NCBI GenBank assembly: GCA_029747585.1
Contig: JAPEVF010000548.1
Coordinates: 1-30,669 of the forward strand
Length of the DNA stretch: 30,669 bases
Direction of reading: 5' to 3'
Origin: Pleurotus djamor
Lineage: Eukaryota; Basidiomycota; Agaricomycetes; Agaricales; Pleurotaceae
The notes under the pieces are model-generated. The model worked only from the letters and a program-made list of their open reading frames with translations, was not told where the DNA came from and did no database searches. Shown here piece after piece: positions 29,846 to 30,669 of the stretch; within the stretch, counting starts at the first letter, position 1; every line of letters starts with the position of its first letter. A program made the translations under genes and the position numbers.

Positions 29846-30022
29846 CTTATTTGCTGGATTCCTGTCTCGTCTCCTCGTCTCTTCGATCCTCGTCGACTCG
29901 CCCGCCCGTTCGCCCGTTCCTAGTGTCGTCTAGGTCCCCCACATCGTCTCGGCTCGTTGCCCAACAGTTTGGGATAGTCCAGCAGAGTCTGGTATCAACA
30001 GTCGCCCTCCAGGAGCCAGAGT

Positions 30023-30080
30023 GCTCACTTAGCTCAGTAGGATTGGAAGCAGGAGAGTCTGCTGGATCAACTGGGTTAGT
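30023..30080 (+). other. tRNA-like A/B box pair (possible SINE head)
   Basis: TTAGCTCAGTAGG (30029-30041) matches the RNA polymerase III A box. GGATCAACTGG (30064-30074) resembles the B box 34 nt downstream, the spacing found in tRNA genes. A 5-bp AGCAG/CTGCT stem lies between. Acceptor and D-stem pairing is poor, so it is not a functional tRNA. A tRNA-derived SINE head is possible. Confidence 0.3.
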
Positions 30081-30230
30081 TATCCTTCTTAGTGTTCTTT
30101 TCCATCTTTTCCACCTCGCCTCCGCTTCGCTTCGGCTCGTTTCCTTCTCTCTGTCTCTTTTCTCCTCCTTGTACCTATCTCGCCTCATTTCCCTCATATC
30201 TCATCTGTTTCTCCTTCTATCCTCTTGATT

Positions 30231-30338
30231 TCACTTGTATCCTCTTCGTATATATCTATTCTACCGCCGAGTACCGCCGCTCGCCGCCTGGATTGACCGC
30301 TTCCCTTTGCTTCGCCCCCTTCTCTTCCTTGTACCCTC
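30231..30338 (+). repeat. Direct repeat copy 1 (period 161 bp)
   Basis: This 108-bp segment, containing GAGTACCGCCGCTCGCCGCC, recurs at 30392-30499 with a few substitutions. Confidence 0.85.
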
Positions 30339-30391
30339 CATTTCGTCGCTCTGTCCATATCTCTCCCTTCGCTCCATCGATTCCCTTCGCT

Positions 30392-30499
30392 CCACTTGTA
30401 TCCTCCTCTTATATACCTATTCTATCGCCGAGTACCGCCGCTCGCCGCCTGGACTGACCGCTTCCCCTTGCTTCGCCCCCTTCTCTTCCTTGTACCCCC
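30392..30499 (+). repeat. Direct repeat copy 2 (period 161 bp)
   Basis: It matches 30231-30338, with differences such as ATTGACC/ACTGACC and CCCTTTGC/CCCCTTGC. Both copies include TATATA- or TATATACC-like stretches. Confidence 0.85.
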
Positions 30500-30669
30500 C
30501 TCCCCCTCCACAGGCTTATGCTGGACCCGGAGGGTATCGTCAATCGATGCAATGATGCTTCATTCCCTCCCTTACACCCTAAACTCGCAACTTGGAATTG
30601 TATCGGACTTCTTCTGGCTTTGTTCAAACATTGTCTTCAACCATACCCTAATTCAGCGCTTTGTATAAA

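Larger units (their letters stand above)
29094..30669. other. Repeat-rich, pyrimidine-biased region
   Basis: No gene is supported. Long plus-strand frames (for example 29086-29490 and 29653-30228) arise from pyrimidine-rich sequence and lack domains. The region holds a foldback cluster, hairpins, direct repeats and a tRNA-like promoter, listed separately. The last 130 bp may include a short terminal exon. Confidence 0.5.

Noticed and set aside
30023..30095. Functional tRNA gene
   Set aside because: Only the A and B boxes fit; the acceptor stem and D stem do not pair.
29653..30228. 191-codon plus-strand open frame
   Set aside because: It crosses a perfect hairpin, a tRNA-like sequence and repeats, and is dominated by L/S from pyrimidine bias.
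1..30669. CRISPR array, rRNA, bacterial operon or integrated virus
   Set aside because: No regularly spaced repeats, rRNA signatures, bacterial gene layout or viral gene set are visible. Genes are intron-rich and fungal.

Overview
The window looks like nuclear DNA of a mushroom-forming basidiomycete (Agaricomycetes). Nearly every recognisable gene is split by 44-65 nt introns with GTRNGT-type donors. There is a KDZ transposase with a CxC2 cysteine cluster, a fungal lipoxygenase, and several protein families that I know mainly from Agaricomycetes. No viral, bacterial or organellar block is visible. Single N bases abut homopolymer runs at six of seven sites, so short frame breaks in coding exons may be assembly errors.

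Layout. 1-2.9 kb holds a Kha1-type K+/H+ antiporter that lacks the usual C-terminal domain, and a small GFA/CENP-V-like zinc protein. 2.98-3.85 kb is the 3' half of an alpha/beta hydrolase on the minus strand, cut off where transposon-related DNA starts. 3.89-7.34 kb is a KDZ DNA transposon region: a CxC2 KDZ transposase, a small acidic companion gene, and a solo LTR with a perfect 5-bp target duplication inserted in the transposase 3' end. 7.5-12.7 kb holds fast-evolving genes: an unresolved basic hypothetical, a well-resolved eight-exon gene for a 777-aa lineage-specific protein, and a divergently transcribed gene with a C-terminal viroplasmin/RNase H1 N-terminal-like domain.

14.4-18.07 kb is a lipoxygenase pseudogene. 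It has one in-frame stop and is split by a 1.97-kb inverted-repeat DNA transposon with an 8-bp (ACATCCCC) target duplication. Removing the element and one duplication restores the lipoxygenase SPQHTAVNY motif exactly. This is the clearest event in the window. 19.4-20.7 kb is an intact four-exon HNH_2 nuclease-domain gene. 22.8-26.1 kb is a five-exon gene for a 770-aa protein with a C-terminal Hsp20 alpha-crystallin domain and a very long disordered N-terminus. 27.98-29.09 kb is a MYND-finger gene. 29.1-30.67 kb has no confident gene but many repeats: a foldback cluster, a perfect hairpin, a tRNA-like A/B box pair and a 161-bp-period direct repeat.

How it fits together. Housekeeping-type genes (antiporter, GFA, Hsp20, MYND) flank a mobile-element-rich core. 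At least two unrelated insertions have hit genes there (LTR into KDZ, inverted-repeat element into lipoxygenase), and a third boundary truncates the hydrolase. I see no biosynthetic cluster or defence operon. The best candidates for something undescribed are the uncharacterised genes beside the KDZ transposase and the 1.97-kb element, which carries no recognisable transposase.
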